Shown: one piece after another, positions 46,550 through 55,777 of the stretch
How the letters are laid out: the number at the start of each line of letters is the position of its first letter
Numbering within the stretch: position 1 is the stretch's first letter
Assembly: GCF_029395355.1 (NCBI RefSeq)
Contig: NZ_CP113913.1
Location: 1,426,001 to 1,490,000, forward strand
Length of the DNA stretch: 64,000 nucleotides
Direction of reading: 5' to 3'
Origin: Bifidobacterium sp. ESL0800
GTDB taxonomy: Bacteria > Actinomycetota > Actinomycetes > Actinomycetales > Bifidobacteriaceae
Notes under the pieces: model-generated
The model's input: only the letters and a program-made list of their open reading frames with translations
Database searches by the model: none
Told to the model about the DNA's origin: nothing
Position numbers and translations under genes: made by a program

Positions 46550-47214
46550 ATCGCGACGAAACCATTTCGCAGCAGGCAGACCCTCAGCAGCGTGAACTGT
46601 TGAGGGTCTGCCGTATCGGGCGTGCGCAGGGGCTCAAAGGCGAAGTCAACGTTCGCACGTTTACCGACGAACCGGAACGCCGGTTTGCCGCCGGGTCGGT
46701 GTTGACCACCAAAGACGGCGAGCGAACCTACACCGTCGCCCACTCACGCACGTTCAAGGATCGATGGATTCTGCATTTCGAAGGCGTCAGCAACCGCGAC
46801 GCTTCCGAGGCCCTGAACGGTTTGGAACTGTACGTCGAGGCCGACGATCCCGAGGAAATGGCCGAAGAGGACGCCTGGTATCCCAAGGACCTTATCGGAC
46901 TCGAGGCACGCGTCGTGGACAATCCGGCCAACGGAATCAGTGCGGCAAAAGCCGGACAGATTATCGGCAAGGTCGTGGACGTCATCGATGGCCCTGCACA
47001 ATCGCTGCTGAAAATACGCTTGACGAACCCCGTTATCGAGCAGAAAGACGGAAGTTTTAGTGCCGCATCAGCCCCCGAAACCGACGAGGAAGACAACGAG
47101 AAAAACATCAACACCGCTTTGGTCCCATTCGTCGATGAACTCGTGCCGGACATCGATCTTCATAGCAACCGCATCACCATCGATCCGCCAATCGGTCTGA
47201 TTCCCCTGCTTTGA
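46546..47214 (+). CDS. rimM: 16S rRNA processing protein RimM
   Basis: 222 aa from a GTG at 46546 that overlaps the khpA stop (GTGA). The N-terminal RimM domain starts LLRVCRIGRAQGLKGEVNVR, and the PRC-barrel follows (AWYPKDLIGLEA, GKVVDVIDGPAQSLLKIRL). It binds S19 and helps mature the 30S head. A short acidic insertion (ETDEEDNEKNINT) sits in the PRC-barrel. Followed by palindromic repeats before trmD. Confidence 0.93.
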   Translation: MNRDETISQQADPQQRELLRVCRIGRAQGLKGEVNVRTFTDEPERRFAAGSVLTTKDGERTYTVAHSRTFKDRWILHFEGVSNRDASEALNGLELYVEADDPEEMAEEDAWYPKDLIGLEARVVDNPANGISAAKAGQIIGKVVDVIDGPAQSLLKIRLTNPVIEQKDGSFSAASAPETDEEDNEKNINTALVPFVDELVPDIDLHSNRITIDPPIGLIPLL

Positions 47215-47272
47215 GCGCCGTCAATCGCGTCCAATCTCCGCCATCAGTTTTGAATTCGTCATTTTATCCTCT

Positions 47273-47412
47273 CTTGGTGCCACCAAGCAACGGTTTTTCT
47301 CTAAAATCATGCACATTTCTGCGATTTAGAGGGGTCTTGGTGCACCAAGTACCCCCTCAATCACAAGAATGAAGTCTCAATCTCATTTTTTTGGGGTACT
47401 TGGTGCACCAAG
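47273..47412. repeat. CTTGGTGCACCAAG palindrome cluster, second locus
   Basis: Copies at 47273-47287 (CTTGGTGCCACCAAG, with one extra base), 47336-47349 and 47399-47412, roughly 63 bp apart, flanked by GGGG/CCCC runs as at 24523-24673. They fill the rimM-trmD intergenic region of about 340 bp, which holds no gene. Confidence 0.8.
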
Positions 47413-47552
47413 AACCCTCTAAATGAGTGTTTTCACACAATAGACGATGCGTGGCGCAACAATAAGACCACCATGAAACATCATGGACCGCTTATTCGAG
47501 CTCTGATCTCTTCATGCTCGCCGACGGATGGGCATGCGATATGGTTGAAGAC

Positions 47553-48659
47553 ATGAAAATCGATATCGTGTCCGTGTTTCCCGAATATTTCGAAGCCCTC
47601 AACGTCGGCCTGTTTGGCAAAGCCATCGAGCGCGGACTACTTGACGTGAAGACGCACGATCTGCGCGACTGGACCCACGATGTGCACCATTCCGTCGATG
47701 ACACCCCGGTCGGCGGCGGCGCCGGCATGGTGATGAAGCCAGAGGTCTGGGCCGAATGCCTGGATGATCTGCTTGGGATGGAACCAGTTGATATCGCGGA
47801 TAATGACACTGCGGCAAGACCATCCACCACCATCACGGCCAAAGATGATGGTCACGGAAAAGTATCGGCAACATCGACGAGCTCGGACGATATCGACAAG
47901 GCAATAAACCAATCCCGCTCGATCGATCGCGACGGAATTGAACCCACCAACAGATTGAATTTAACCGCAAACGACGAAACAGCGGGAACAATCGTAGACA
48001 ACATCACGATATCGTCGCCGGCCACCGGAACCTCTGCCGCCACGGTTAAAAACAATCCGGAAGACGGCTCGCCGGCTCCGAGTGCGACACAGCAAGAACA
48101 CAGCAAACCAATTCTTATTTTCCCGAACCCTTCGGCCCCGCTGTTCACACAGCGCGACGCGACCGAGCTTTCGCGGGCCGGGCACCTGCTCTTCGGTTGC
48201 GGACGCTACGAGGGTTATGACGCACGAATCCCCCGCTATTACCGGGCCCAGGGCGTCGACGTGCGCGAATACTCCATCGGCGACTACGTGCTGAACGGCG
48301 GCGAAGTGGCCGTCTCGGTAATGCTCGAGGCCATCACCCGCTTGATGCCCGGATTCATGGGCAATCCCGACTCCATCGTCGAGGAGTCCTACACCGGCTC
48401 GAACGCGCTTTTGGAACACTACCAGTACACGAAACCGGCCGTCTGGCGCGGCATGGGAGTGCCCGACGTGCTGACCAGCGGCGACCACGGCAAGGTCGAC
48501 CGTTTCCGCCGTGACGAGGCCATCGTCCACACCGACAGCCTCCGCCCCGACCTCATCGAGCAACTCGACTGCACGGCGCTGGACAAGGCCGACCGCAAAA
48601 CCCTGATGGCGCTGGGCTGGGAGGTCTCCGGCCCTCACCCACGTAAGCTAGATGCCTAA
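47553..48659 (+). CDS. trmD: tRNA (guanine37-N1)-methyltransferase with large insertion
   Basis: 368 aa from the ATG at 47553; typical TrmD is about 240-270 aa. It methylates G37 of tRNAs to prevent frameshifting. The N-terminal core is normal (IDIVSVFPEYFEAL, SVDDTPVGGGAGMVMKP). Residues about 80-184 are an inserted Ser/Thr/Asp/Asn-rich, probably disordered segment. The core then resumes at ILIFPNPSAPLFTQ, followed by the knotted SAM-binding loop (FGCGRYEGYDARI, YSIGDYVLNGGEVA) and the C-terminal domain (YTKPAVWRGMGVPDVLTSGD). Catalytic parts are intact. Confidence 0.94.
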   Translation: MKIDIVSVFPEYFEALNVGLFGKAIERGLLDVKTHDLRDWTHDVHHSVDDTPVGGGAGMVMKPEVWAECLDDLLGMEPVDIADNDTAARPSTTITAKDDGHGKVSATSTSSDDIDKAINQSRSIDRDGIEPTNRLNLTANDETAGTIVDNITISSPATGTSAATVKNNPEDGSPAPSATQQEHSKPILIFPNPSAPLFTQRDATELSRAGHLLFGCGRYEGYDARIPRYYRAQGVDVREYSIGDYVLNGGEVAVSVMLEAITRLMPGFMGNPDSIVEESYTGSNALLEHYQYTKPAVWRGMGVPDVLTSGDHGKVDRFRRDEAIVHTDSLRPDLIEQLDCTALDKADRKTLMALGWEVSGPHPRKLDA

Positions 48660-48692
48660 TGCTCCTCAAAAGCAATGGTAATCCGACGTCAC

Positions 48693-49277
48693 TTACTCGC
48701 GCTCGATGTAGTAGACCGCGGTTTCGCCGTAATCACGCTGGTCGGCGGTGTGCCAGCCTTCCGGAAGCGTCAATGGGTCGGAGCGGGTGGAGCGCTCGAA
48801 AACGATAAGCGTGCGCTCGTCTGTGGCCGGGGACGCGGCCAGGTCGGCGATGAGCTGGTTGCATTCCTCCGTGGTGAGGGCGTAGGGCGGATCGGCGAAG
48901 ATGACGTCGAAAACCGGGCCGTCGTAGCCAGGGGCGAAGCGCTCGGCGCGTTTGCGCATCACACGGGCCTTCATCGTGCGGGCGCCCCAAGACCGGTTGC
49001 GCTTGAGATTGCCCAGCGTCTTGTCGATCAACGAGGCGGCTGGGCCGGCCGATTCCACGGCCACCAGCTCGTCGGCGCCTCGCGAAAGCGCCTCGATGCC
49101 CAGCGCACCGGTTCCGGCGAAGAGGTCGAGCACGCGCCCGCCGTCGAGTATCCCCCAGGCCTCGAGTTTCGAGAAGATGGCCTCTTTGGTCCGGTCGGTC
49201 GTCGGTCGGGTGCCCGGCTTGGCCTTCGCCAGCTCGAACCCTTTGAATCGTCCCGCAATCACACGCATATTCGCCAT
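48693..49277 (-). CDS. rsmD: 16S rRNA (guanine966-N2)-methyltransferase RsmD
   Basis: 194 aa. It starts MRVIAGRFKGFEL, with SAM-binding motif VLDLFAGTGALGIEALSRGA and the methyltransferase motif IV DVIFADPPYAL. PTTDRTKEAIFSKL is the usual N-terminal RsmD motif. Downstream of recG on the same strand with three 51-bp repeats between them, the recG-rsmD order seen in other actinobacteria. Confidence 0.93.
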   Translation of the reverse strand: MANMRVIAGRFKGFELAKAKPGTRPTTDRTKEAIFSKLEAWGILDGGRVLDLFAGTGALGIEALSRGADELVAVESAGPAASLIDKTLGNLKRNRSWGARTMKARVMRKRAERFAPGYDGPVFDVIFADPPYALTTEECNQLIADLAASPATDERTLIVFERSTRSDPLTLPEGWHTADQRDYGETAVYYIERE

Positions 49278-49321
49278 CGTAGCCTGTCACGGCGATAGCT
49301 GCGTTGCAAGCCCACATCACT

Positions 49322-49474
49322 CAAGTGCAAAAAGTGCGAATTAAGCAACCTAAACAGCACCTTTCGCACACGCAAGCGCAAAAAGTGCCAACTGGCACCA
49401 TCAACTCGCACCTTTCGCACATGCAAGTGCAAAAAGTGCCAATTAGAAACGGCAATTCGCACTTTTTACACATG
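49322..49474. repeat. Three tandem 51-bp hairpin units
   Basis: Units start at 49322, 49373 and 49424, each beginning CAAG(T/C)GCAAAAAGTGC and ending CGCACCTTTCGCACA or a close variant. Each holds facing AAAAAGTGC and GCAC(C/T)TTT arms and can fold into a hairpin. Related single units occur at about 54417-54461 and 62585-62628. Confidence 0.8.
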
Positions 49475-49498
49475 AACGCAGGAGCGGCACACGTCGCA

Positions 49499-52375
49499 TC
49501 AGTTGCTGAGGATCTCCGACTCGCCGCCACGGGTGAAGTCGAGGACGGCACCGGCAAGTTGAGGTTGGTCGCCCAGCGTCGGGTCACGCTTGAGCAGCAC
49601 TTCGGCAGCCTCTCGTGCGTCGGCGATGATCTTGGCATCCTTGACCACGCGCAGCAGCTTCAGGCCGGACTTGCCGCCGGACTGGGCGTCACCCAACACG
49701 TCACCGGCACCGCGCAGCTCAAGGTCGGCCTGTGCGATTTCGGCGCCGTCGAGCGAACCTTCGATGACCTTCAGCCGCTGCTCGGCGATGCTGCCCGGCT
49801 CGCCGCGCGAGACGAGGAACGCCCAGGAATCCGTGCCGCCGCGGCCGACGCGTCCACGCAGCTGGTGCAGCTGGGAGAGGCCGTAGCGGTCGGCGTCGAA
49901 AATAGTGATGCAACTCGCCTGCGGCACGTCCACGCCCACCTCGATGACCGTGGTCGCGACGAGAATCGGCGTCTTGCCCGACTCGAAATCGGCCATCACC
50001 TGCCGCTTGGTTTCATCGTCGTCACGCCCGGTCAGTGTCGCGAATGCGATGCCCTTGAACTGCGGCAGGCTCGAAAGCCGGTCTGCGATCTCATCGACAG
50101 CGTGCAGCGGCGGTTTCGGCTCGTGCGGCGTGCCATCACCGTTTTCGTCGCCATAATCGTCAATCTCCACGAAGTCGTCCCTGTTTTCTTCCTCCGCACG
50201 GCCAGACCTTGCCGCCTTCGAGCCACCCGTTGAAGCTTCGTTCTGCGCTTCGTCGGCATCGATGCGCGGGCAGACGATATACGCCCGCTCCCCCGCGTCG
50301 ATGCGGCGGCGGATGTGCACGAACATCTGGCCCATCGTGCGCCCGTCGGCCTCGGGCACGATGAACGTGCGAATCGGCTTGCGACCGCCAGGCAACTCGG
50401 TGAGCCACGAAATATCGAGGTCGCCGAACCACGTCATCGCGGCGGTGCGCGGAATCGGGGTGGCCGTCATCACCAGCAGATGCGGCGTCTTCTCGCCCTT
50501 CTCACGCAATATCTCGCGCTGCTCGACGCCGAAACGATGCTGTTCGTCGATGACCACCAACGCCAGGTTCGGCGCCTGGAACATCTTGGAGAACGCGGCG
50601 TGCGTGGCGATGATGATGCCCGGCTCGCCGCTGGCCGCGGTCGCGAGCGCTCTGCGTCGGGCCGCCAGTTTCATGCCTCCGGTCAGCAGCGTCACCGGGA
50701 TGGCCGAGGAATCGCTTTCAGATTTATCTGTATTATTTTTCTTGCCATCGACGTCCCCGTTGCCGTCATCGTGATCAGCGCCTTTTGCCGACTTACCGGA
50801 ACCGCCGTCGGCAAGCTTGGCAACCATACCGCTGATAGTTTCGAAATGCTGCTCGGCGAGCACCTGTGTCGGCGCGACCAACACGGCCTGATTGCCGGAC
50901 CCGACGGCCTGCAGCATGGCTGCGAGCGCCACCACGGTCTTGCCGCTGCCGACCTCGCCCTGCAGCAGCCGCTGCATCGGATACGCGCGGCCCATGTCCT
51001 CGCAGATGGTGTCGATGACGTCTTGCTGGCCGCCGGTGAGCGTGAACGGCAGCGAGTCAACGAACCGGCTACGTAACCCAGAATCCTCGCATTCGAAAGT
51101 CTCGGCCTTGCGAGCGTTTTCACGGTTCTGCAGCACGGAGACCTGCGAGACGAACGCCTCTTCATAGCGCAGCGTCGCCAGCGCCTTATGGAACGCTTTC
51201 GTCGACTGCGGGTCGTGGATGGCAGCGAACGCGTCGGCCCGGTGCATCAAATGCTTTTCTGCGATGACGTCCTGCGGCAAAATATCGGGGATTGCAGCGC
51301 GTAAGGCAAGGGTTTTCGACTTGCTATCGGCGGCTTGATTATCGGCAATGTTATCAGCCTTGCCAGCGTTATCGGCAACGGCGTCATCAGCCACTGTATT
51401 ATCGACAGCGTCATCATCGCCCACACTTGTCGACGACATAATATTACGCGTGACAGAACCACCTTCGACACCGCCGGTTTCCTGAAGTTTCGCCTCACCG
51501 CTGGCACGCAAGGCATCGAGCATCGCAACAATGGACTCATGAATGTGCTCGCTCGAAATGCGGGAAGTGGCATGGTAGACCGGCCGCGGCCGGCAGACGT
51601 GCTGCAGGGCCTCGTAGGCGGTCGAGGCGTCGAATCTCAGAGCATTGACATTGACATTGGCACGCGCGGCCGCAGCGGCGGAAGACAAACGTGCACTGCC
51701 GGCAACGCCTGAGCGCGCACCAGCAGAAGCGGACGAACCGGCAGCCTGCGCGTTCGACGTCGGCTGGGAATGCGAAGCTAAAACGCCAGAGCCGGCAGCA
51801 ACGGCATCGGCATTTCGACTTCCATCGGCTTGGTTGGAAATATCATCGAAAGAAAGTTCGCCAGCACTTACGGAACCCGGCATCGCGGCCGGACCAGCGA
51901 AAACGTTTGCACCTTCCGGCATCACCGTAAGCACTTCAGGGTGGGTGAATTGCAGCTGGCCGTTGAATTCGGTGGGTGTGCCGGCGAGCACAACGTCGGC
52001 TCCGGAATGCAGACGACCGCTCATCCAGTCCATATACTGCTTTTTATGCGAGAAAAAGACGAGCCGGCAACTCGACCCGGCCACCTGCCGGCTCGCGGCG
52101 AACGCACCGTCATCGACGACGGCTTCCAACCGAAATCCCCTACGTCCACCCATCGGGATGACCCGCGCAAAGCGCACCACCGCCGCAAACGCCATCGGCA
52201 TGCCGGCCTTGGCCTCACGGATGGAACGCCCCGGCACCGGCTCGGTGACACGGAACGGATAGTAGGTCAACGCGTCGCCCACGCTCACCACCCCGAGCCC
52301 TTTGAGCGCACTGACCCGCCGTTTGTTGGCGATCAGCGAGGAAATCGGGGTGTTCAGGGTGACGGTATTGCTCAT
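49499..52375 (-). CDS. recG: ATP-dependent DNA helicase RecG with insertions
   Basis: 958 aa; RecG is usually 680-860. It remodels stalled forks and Holliday junctions. An N-terminal wedge domain (MPMAFAAVVRFARVIP), helicase motif I GEVGSGKTVVALAAM, motif II VVIDEQHRFGVEQR, motif III VMTATPIPRTAAM and the C-terminal VEVGVDVPQA, QLHQLRGRVGRGG motifs are present. Low-complexity insertions interrupt it: Ala/Ser-rich around 160-225, Asp/Ala/Asn-rich around 290-345, Gly/Asp/Lys-rich around 515-558 and acidic around 705-758. All lie between conserved motifs, so activity is probably kept. Confidence 0.93.
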   Translation of the reverse strand: MSNTVTLNTPISSLIANKRRVSALKGLGVVSVGDALTYYPFRVTEPVPGRSIREAKAGMPMAFAAVVRFARVIPMGGRRGFRLEAVVDDGAFAASRQVAGSSCRLVFFSHKKQYMDWMSGRLHSGADVVLAGTPTEFNGQLQFTHPEVLTVMPEGANVFAGPAAMPGSVSAGELSFDDISNQADGSRNADAVAAGSGVLASHSQPTSNAQAAGSSASAGARSGVAGSARLSSAAAAARANVNVNALRFDASTAYEALQHVCRPRPVYHATSRISSEHIHESIVAMLDALRASGEAKLQETGGVEGGSVTRNIMSSTSVGDDDAVDNTVADDAVADNAGKADNIADNQAADSKSKTLALRAAIPDILPQDVIAEKHLMHRADAFAAIHDPQSTKAFHKALATLRYEEAFVSQVSVLQNRENARKAETFECEDSGLRSRFVDSLPFTLTGGQQDVIDTICEDMGRAYPMQRLLQGEVGSGKTVVALAAMLQAVGSGNQAVLVAPTQVLAEQHFETISGMVAKLADGGSGKSAKGADHDDGNGDVDGKKNNTDKSESDSSAIPVTLLTGGMKLAARRRALATAASGEPGIIIATHAAFSKMFQAPNLALVVIDEQHRFGVEQREILREKGEKTPHLLVMTATPIPRTAAMTWFGDLDISWLTELPGGRKPIRTFIVPEADGRTMGQMFVHIRRRIDAGERAYIVCPRIDADEAQNEASTGGSKAARSGRAEEENRDDFVEIDDYGDENGDGTPHEPKPPLHAVDEIADRLSSLPQFKGIAFATLTGRDDDETKRQVMADFESGKTPILVATTVIEVGVDVPQASCITIFDADRYGLSQLHQLRGRVGRGGTDSWAFLVSRGEPGSIAEQRLKVIEGSLDGAEIAQADLELRGAGDVLGDAQSGGKSGLKLLRVVKDAKIIADAREAAEVLLKRDPTLGDQPQLAGAVLDFTRGGESEILSN

Positions 52376-52648
52376 GGTTCCATTCTATTGAAGCCCGACG
52401 AACGGCTTGAAAACCTGACATATCTTGCCTTGCATTCGACGACATCACTGCATAAAAACAAGAACCCGATACATTCATTTGTATCACAAACTAGCTGAAA
52501 CCGCCGTTCACTACAGAAATCCCGCACAAGCCGACAGATACGTTTCGCGATATAGCCATATTGGCCTAACCACAAAATCTATCCGCCGACTCGTGCGGGA
52601 TCATGAAGCCGTTTATATGGCGACTACCAATCGCCACTGGCTAACTCG

Positions 52649-54145
52649 TCAGCGCTTCGAGGCGTCGTCCGACTTGGTCTGGCGGGCCATGCCGAAGGAG
52701 ACCACGAACGCTACGACGGCCAGCACCAGCGCGAAGGTGAAGCCCCAGCGCGAGCCGGTGACGAAGGCCATCGCCTTGCCGCCGGTGTGCGAGGAGGCCT
52801 GGCCGGCCGCCAGCAGGATGGTCGCTACGGCGGTGATGACCGCGCCGAGAACCTGCTGCATGGTGTTCAAAATGGTGGAGCCGTCGGTCGACAGGTGCTG
52901 CGGCAGCGAGGCGAGCGCCGAGGACTGGGCCGGGTTCATCGCCATCGGAATGCCGACCATCAGCACGACGTGCGCGAAGATGATATAGGCGATGGAGGTG
53001 GTCGGGCCGGCCAGCATCAGCAGGATGACGCCGATCATGGAGAGCACCAGGCCGCCGCGCACAAGCCACTTCGGTCCGACGACGTCGAAGAGACGGCCGG
53101 AGAGCATGGATACCAGCGCGTTGACGACGCCGCCGGGCAGCATCACCAGGCCGGTCATGGCCACCTTCACGCCCATGCCGTTCTGCAGCTCCTGCGGCAT
53201 CAGATACATGGTGGCCAGGGTGATGCCGAAGTTCATCATCACGATCAGCGCACCGATGGTGAACTGGCGGATGCCGAGCGCATGCAGATCGATGATCGGG
53301 TTGGCCATATGCAGCTGGCGGTAGCTGTAGAAGGCGACCGCGAGAACGCCGATGACGAGAATCAGGATGACCTGCCAGGTGAAGCCGAGGTCGCTGATGA
53401 GGCTCACGCCGAGCACCAAGCCGCCAAAGCCCAAGATGGAGGCGATGCAGGAAATCAGATCGATCTTCGGGCGGGTCAGCGCGTAGGCGTTGACCATCCA
53501 GATGGCGGCGGCAACGAACGCGAGCGCCGCGATCAGGGCGAAGAAGTAGAAGATCGCGCGCCAGGAGAACGCGCCGATGAGCGCGCCGGAAAGGGTGGGG
53601 CCGATGGCCGGGGCGAACATGACCACGAGGCCGGCCATGCCCATCGCGGCGCCGATCTTGTTCAAGGGGAAGACCTCGAGGATGACGGCGAACATCATTG
53701 GCAGCACCAGACCGGTCGAGATGCCCTGGATCATACGTCCGATCAGCAGCACGATGAACATGGACGTCGGTGCGAAGCCGGAAATCAACGAGCCGATGAA
53801 GAACATCGCCAGCGCGAAGAGCAGCAGCGGCTTGGCCGGAATCCACTTTAAGAGCAGGCTGGTGAACGGCAGGACGATGCCGATGACGAGCATGTAGCCC
53901 ACCACCATCCACTGCGCGGTACCCGGGCCGATGCCGAAGCTCTTGCTCAGGTCGGGCAGCGCGATGTTCATTGCGGTCTCGCTGAGCATCCCCAGGAACG
54001 CCCCGAGGTAGAGCCCGAGCATCGTCAGGTTCGGGTGCTTGACGTCCACGCGCGCCTTCATCGCGCCTTTCGGTGTCTGCGACTGTTCATTATGCTGCGT
54101 TTTCCCGTTTTCGGGCGCAACTGTCTGCGACATGGTAGAACCCAT
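52649..54145 (-). CDS. MFS multidrug transporter (DHA2 type)
   Basis: 498 aa from the ATG at 54145 (GGAGAAGAACAAAC upstream); an earlier in-frame ATG at 54166 lacks a Shine-Dalgarno. About 14 membrane segments. The motif-C region reads GAAMGMAGLVVMFAPAIGPT, the same DHA2 signature as the exporter at 13211-14782. Probably a proton-driven exporter. No regulator is adjacent. It ends 249 bp from recG. Confidence 0.87.
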   Translation of the reverse strand: MGSTMSQTVAPENGKTQHNEQSQTPKGAMKARVDVKHPNLTMLGLYLGAFLGMLSETAMNIALPDLSKSFGIGPGTAQWMVVGYMLVIGIVLPFTSLLLKWIPAKPLLLFALAMFFIGSLISGFAPTSMFIVLLIGRMIQGISTGLVLPMMFAVILEVFPLNKIGAAMGMAGLVVMFAPAIGPTLSGALIGAFSWRAIFYFFALIAALAFVAAAIWMVNAYALTRPKIDLISCIASILGFGGLVLGVSLISDLGFTWQVILILVIGVLAVAFYSYRQLHMANPIIDLHALGIRQFTIGALIVMMNFGITLATMYLMPQELQNGMGVKVAMTGLVMLPGGVVNALVSMLSGRLFDVVGPKWLVRGGLVLSMIGVILLMLAGPTTSIAYIIFAHVVLMVGIPMAMNPAQSSALASLPQHLSTDGSTILNTMQQVLGAVITAVATILLAAGQASSHTGGKAMAFVTGSRWGFTFALVLAVVAFVVSFGMARQTKSDDASKR

Positions 54146-54373
54146 GTTTGTTCTTCTCCATTTCATACCCGCGTCTTATCGCCGTTTACGGTTGCACGGG
54201 CCATTCGTGTATCGCGCCTTGAAGCGCGCTTCCATTGCAAGGGTGACGCAGGAACGCGTCCACTTTATTGGCAGGAACCCCTCAATTCCCAAAGCAAAAT
54301 TTGATTATTAGCGTGCCGTTGGACAACCACGTCAGCGCCCGGCATAACGTGAGCCTCGCCACGCCGCCGTATT

Positions 54374-54538
54374 CCGCTAATAGTCACTTCTTGCGCGCGA
54401 TACGAGGTCAGCTGTGTAAAAAGTGACAATTAGCTTGTCTATTTGTCACCTTTTGCACATATCCGCCAAACGGTGCCGCGCCAAGGCATGAAAAACCTCC
54501 GACGCTGAAACGTACGGAGGTTTTCAACATTGTTTTCC
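54374..54538. repeat. Island-flanking direct repeat, left copy
   Basis: A 165-bp sequence nearly identical to 62542-62725, differing by about ten substitutions and two indels. It contains a GTGTAAAAAGTGACAATTAG hairpin element and the terminator 54492-54524. The pair brackets the whole GRE/kinase/EIIC/DeoR block. Confidence 0.88.
54492..54524 (-). terminator. Terminator after the EIIC gene
   Basis: AAAACCTCCG (54492-54501) pairs with CGGAGGTTTT (54515-54524). It is part of the direct repeat and is the same hairpin as the rpmB terminator at 62679-62711. Confidence 0.85.
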
Positions 54539-54562
54539 TCTCGGCAAACGGCTAAGCCCCGT

Positions 54563-55777
54563 TTACGACTTGGTCGTTGCGATTGCGTCAGCGGCGATAC
54601 CCACTTCGGAATTCGCAGAGGTTTCACCTTCGGCCTGTGAGCTCTCCCCAAGCAACTCATGGTCTTCCTCGGAGCGAACCTCGTCGTTTTCGTCGTTCAA
54701 GTTGTCCACAGGGAACTTGAACACGAGCGTCAGCAGGAAGGCGACCACCATGGCGACCACACAGGAAATCACGTAGGTCACGAAGCCGCGACCGAAGAAA
54801 ACCGGCAACGTGGCGATGCTAGGAAGCGCGAAAGCGTGGGCCTGGACACCGGAATATCCGGCAATGGCGCCACCCACTCCGCCGCCGATGCACACCGCGG
54901 CAAGAGGCATCTTACGCGGGAGGTTCACGCCGAACATAGCCGGTTCCGTAATGCCGAACAAAGCCGAGATACTGGCGGAAATACACGTCGTCTTGAACGG
55001 CGCGTCATGACTTTTGAGCATGACGGCCAACGCGGCTCCTGCCTGGGCAAAGACGGGAGGACCCATCAGAGCGAGTACCGTATCGTGCCCGGAAACCGCC
55101 AGATTGTTCATGCCGATGAGAATCAGGCTCCAATGGAAACCGAAGATGACCATCGGCTGCACGGCAGCGCCCAGCAGCAAGCCGGCGACGATCGGCGAAA
55201 GCGCATACACCCATTCGTATCCGGCAGCGAGGCCGTCACCGACCACTTTGCCGAACGGTCCGAACAGCAGCAATGTCACCGAGCCCACGAACAAGACGCA
55301 GATAAGCGGCGTGAGGAATCCACGAATCACTTCCGGCAGGACCTTGTCGAGCCACTGCTGCACAAAGCGCAGCAAACCAATCGCCAGAATGATGGGCAGC
55401 ACGCTTGAAGCGTATTTGACGCCCAACATCGGAATGCCGAAGAAGGACAGCGTAGTGCCCTTTTCCTGCACTTTCACAAGCGCCGGATACAGCATCAGGC
55501 AGGCGATGACGACGGCGATATACGGATTGGTCTTGAATTGCTTGGCGGACGTGTACGCGAGCATGACGGGCAGGAAGGTGAACACACACGACGCCATCGC
55601 GTCAAGCACTAGATACGTATTGCCGGAAGCGTCCAGTACCTTGCAGCTGGTGAGGATGATCAGCACACCTTTCATGATGCCCGCCGCGGAGAGCAGGTTC
55701 ACAATCGGCAGGAAAATCCCGGAAATACCATCGATGACGATGTTCAGAAGACTCTTTTTCTTGGCCATGTCATTCAC
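54563..55777 (-). CDS. Free-standing PTS EIIC-type permease (glucose/beta-glucoside superfamily)
   Basis: 404 aa from a GTG at 55777 overlapping the kinase stop (GTGA); an ATG at 55768 is an alternative. About eight to ten membrane spans. The signature GITEPAMFGVNLPRKMPLAA belongs to EIIC domains of the Glc/Bgl PTS superfamily, and FGFHWSLILIGMNNLAVSG is also typical. The N-terminus lacks an EIIB domain with its Cys, and the acidic C-terminal tail (about 345-404) lacks an EIIA domain. It therefore cannot phosphorylate on its own. Beside a ROK kinase in a translationally coupled pair, it may act as a plain sugar permease. Confidence 0.88.
   Translation of the reverse strand: MNDMAKKKSLLNIVIDGISGIFLPIVNLLSAAGIMKGVLIILTSCKVLDASGNTYLVLDAMASCVFTFLPVMLAYTSAKQFKTNPYIAVVIACLMLYPALVKVQEKGTTLSFFGIPMLGVKYASSVLPIILAIGLLRFVQQWLDKVLPEVIRGFLTPLICVLFVGSVTLLLFGPFGKVVGDGLAAGYEWVYALSPIVAGLLLGAAVQPMVIFGFHWSLILIGMNNLAVSGHDTVLALMGPPVFAQAGAALAVMLKSHDAPFKTTCISASISALFGITEPAMFGVNLPRKMPLAAVCIGGGVGGAIAGYSGVQAHAFALPSIATLPVFFGRGFVTYVISCVVAMVVAFLLTLVFKFPVDNLNDENDEVRSEEDHELLGESSQAEGETSANSEVGIAADAIATTKS

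Noticed and set aside
49322-49474. Possible CRISPR array at the 51-bp tandem units
   Set aside because: The intervals are also conserved and each unit folds on itself; only three units and no cas genes.
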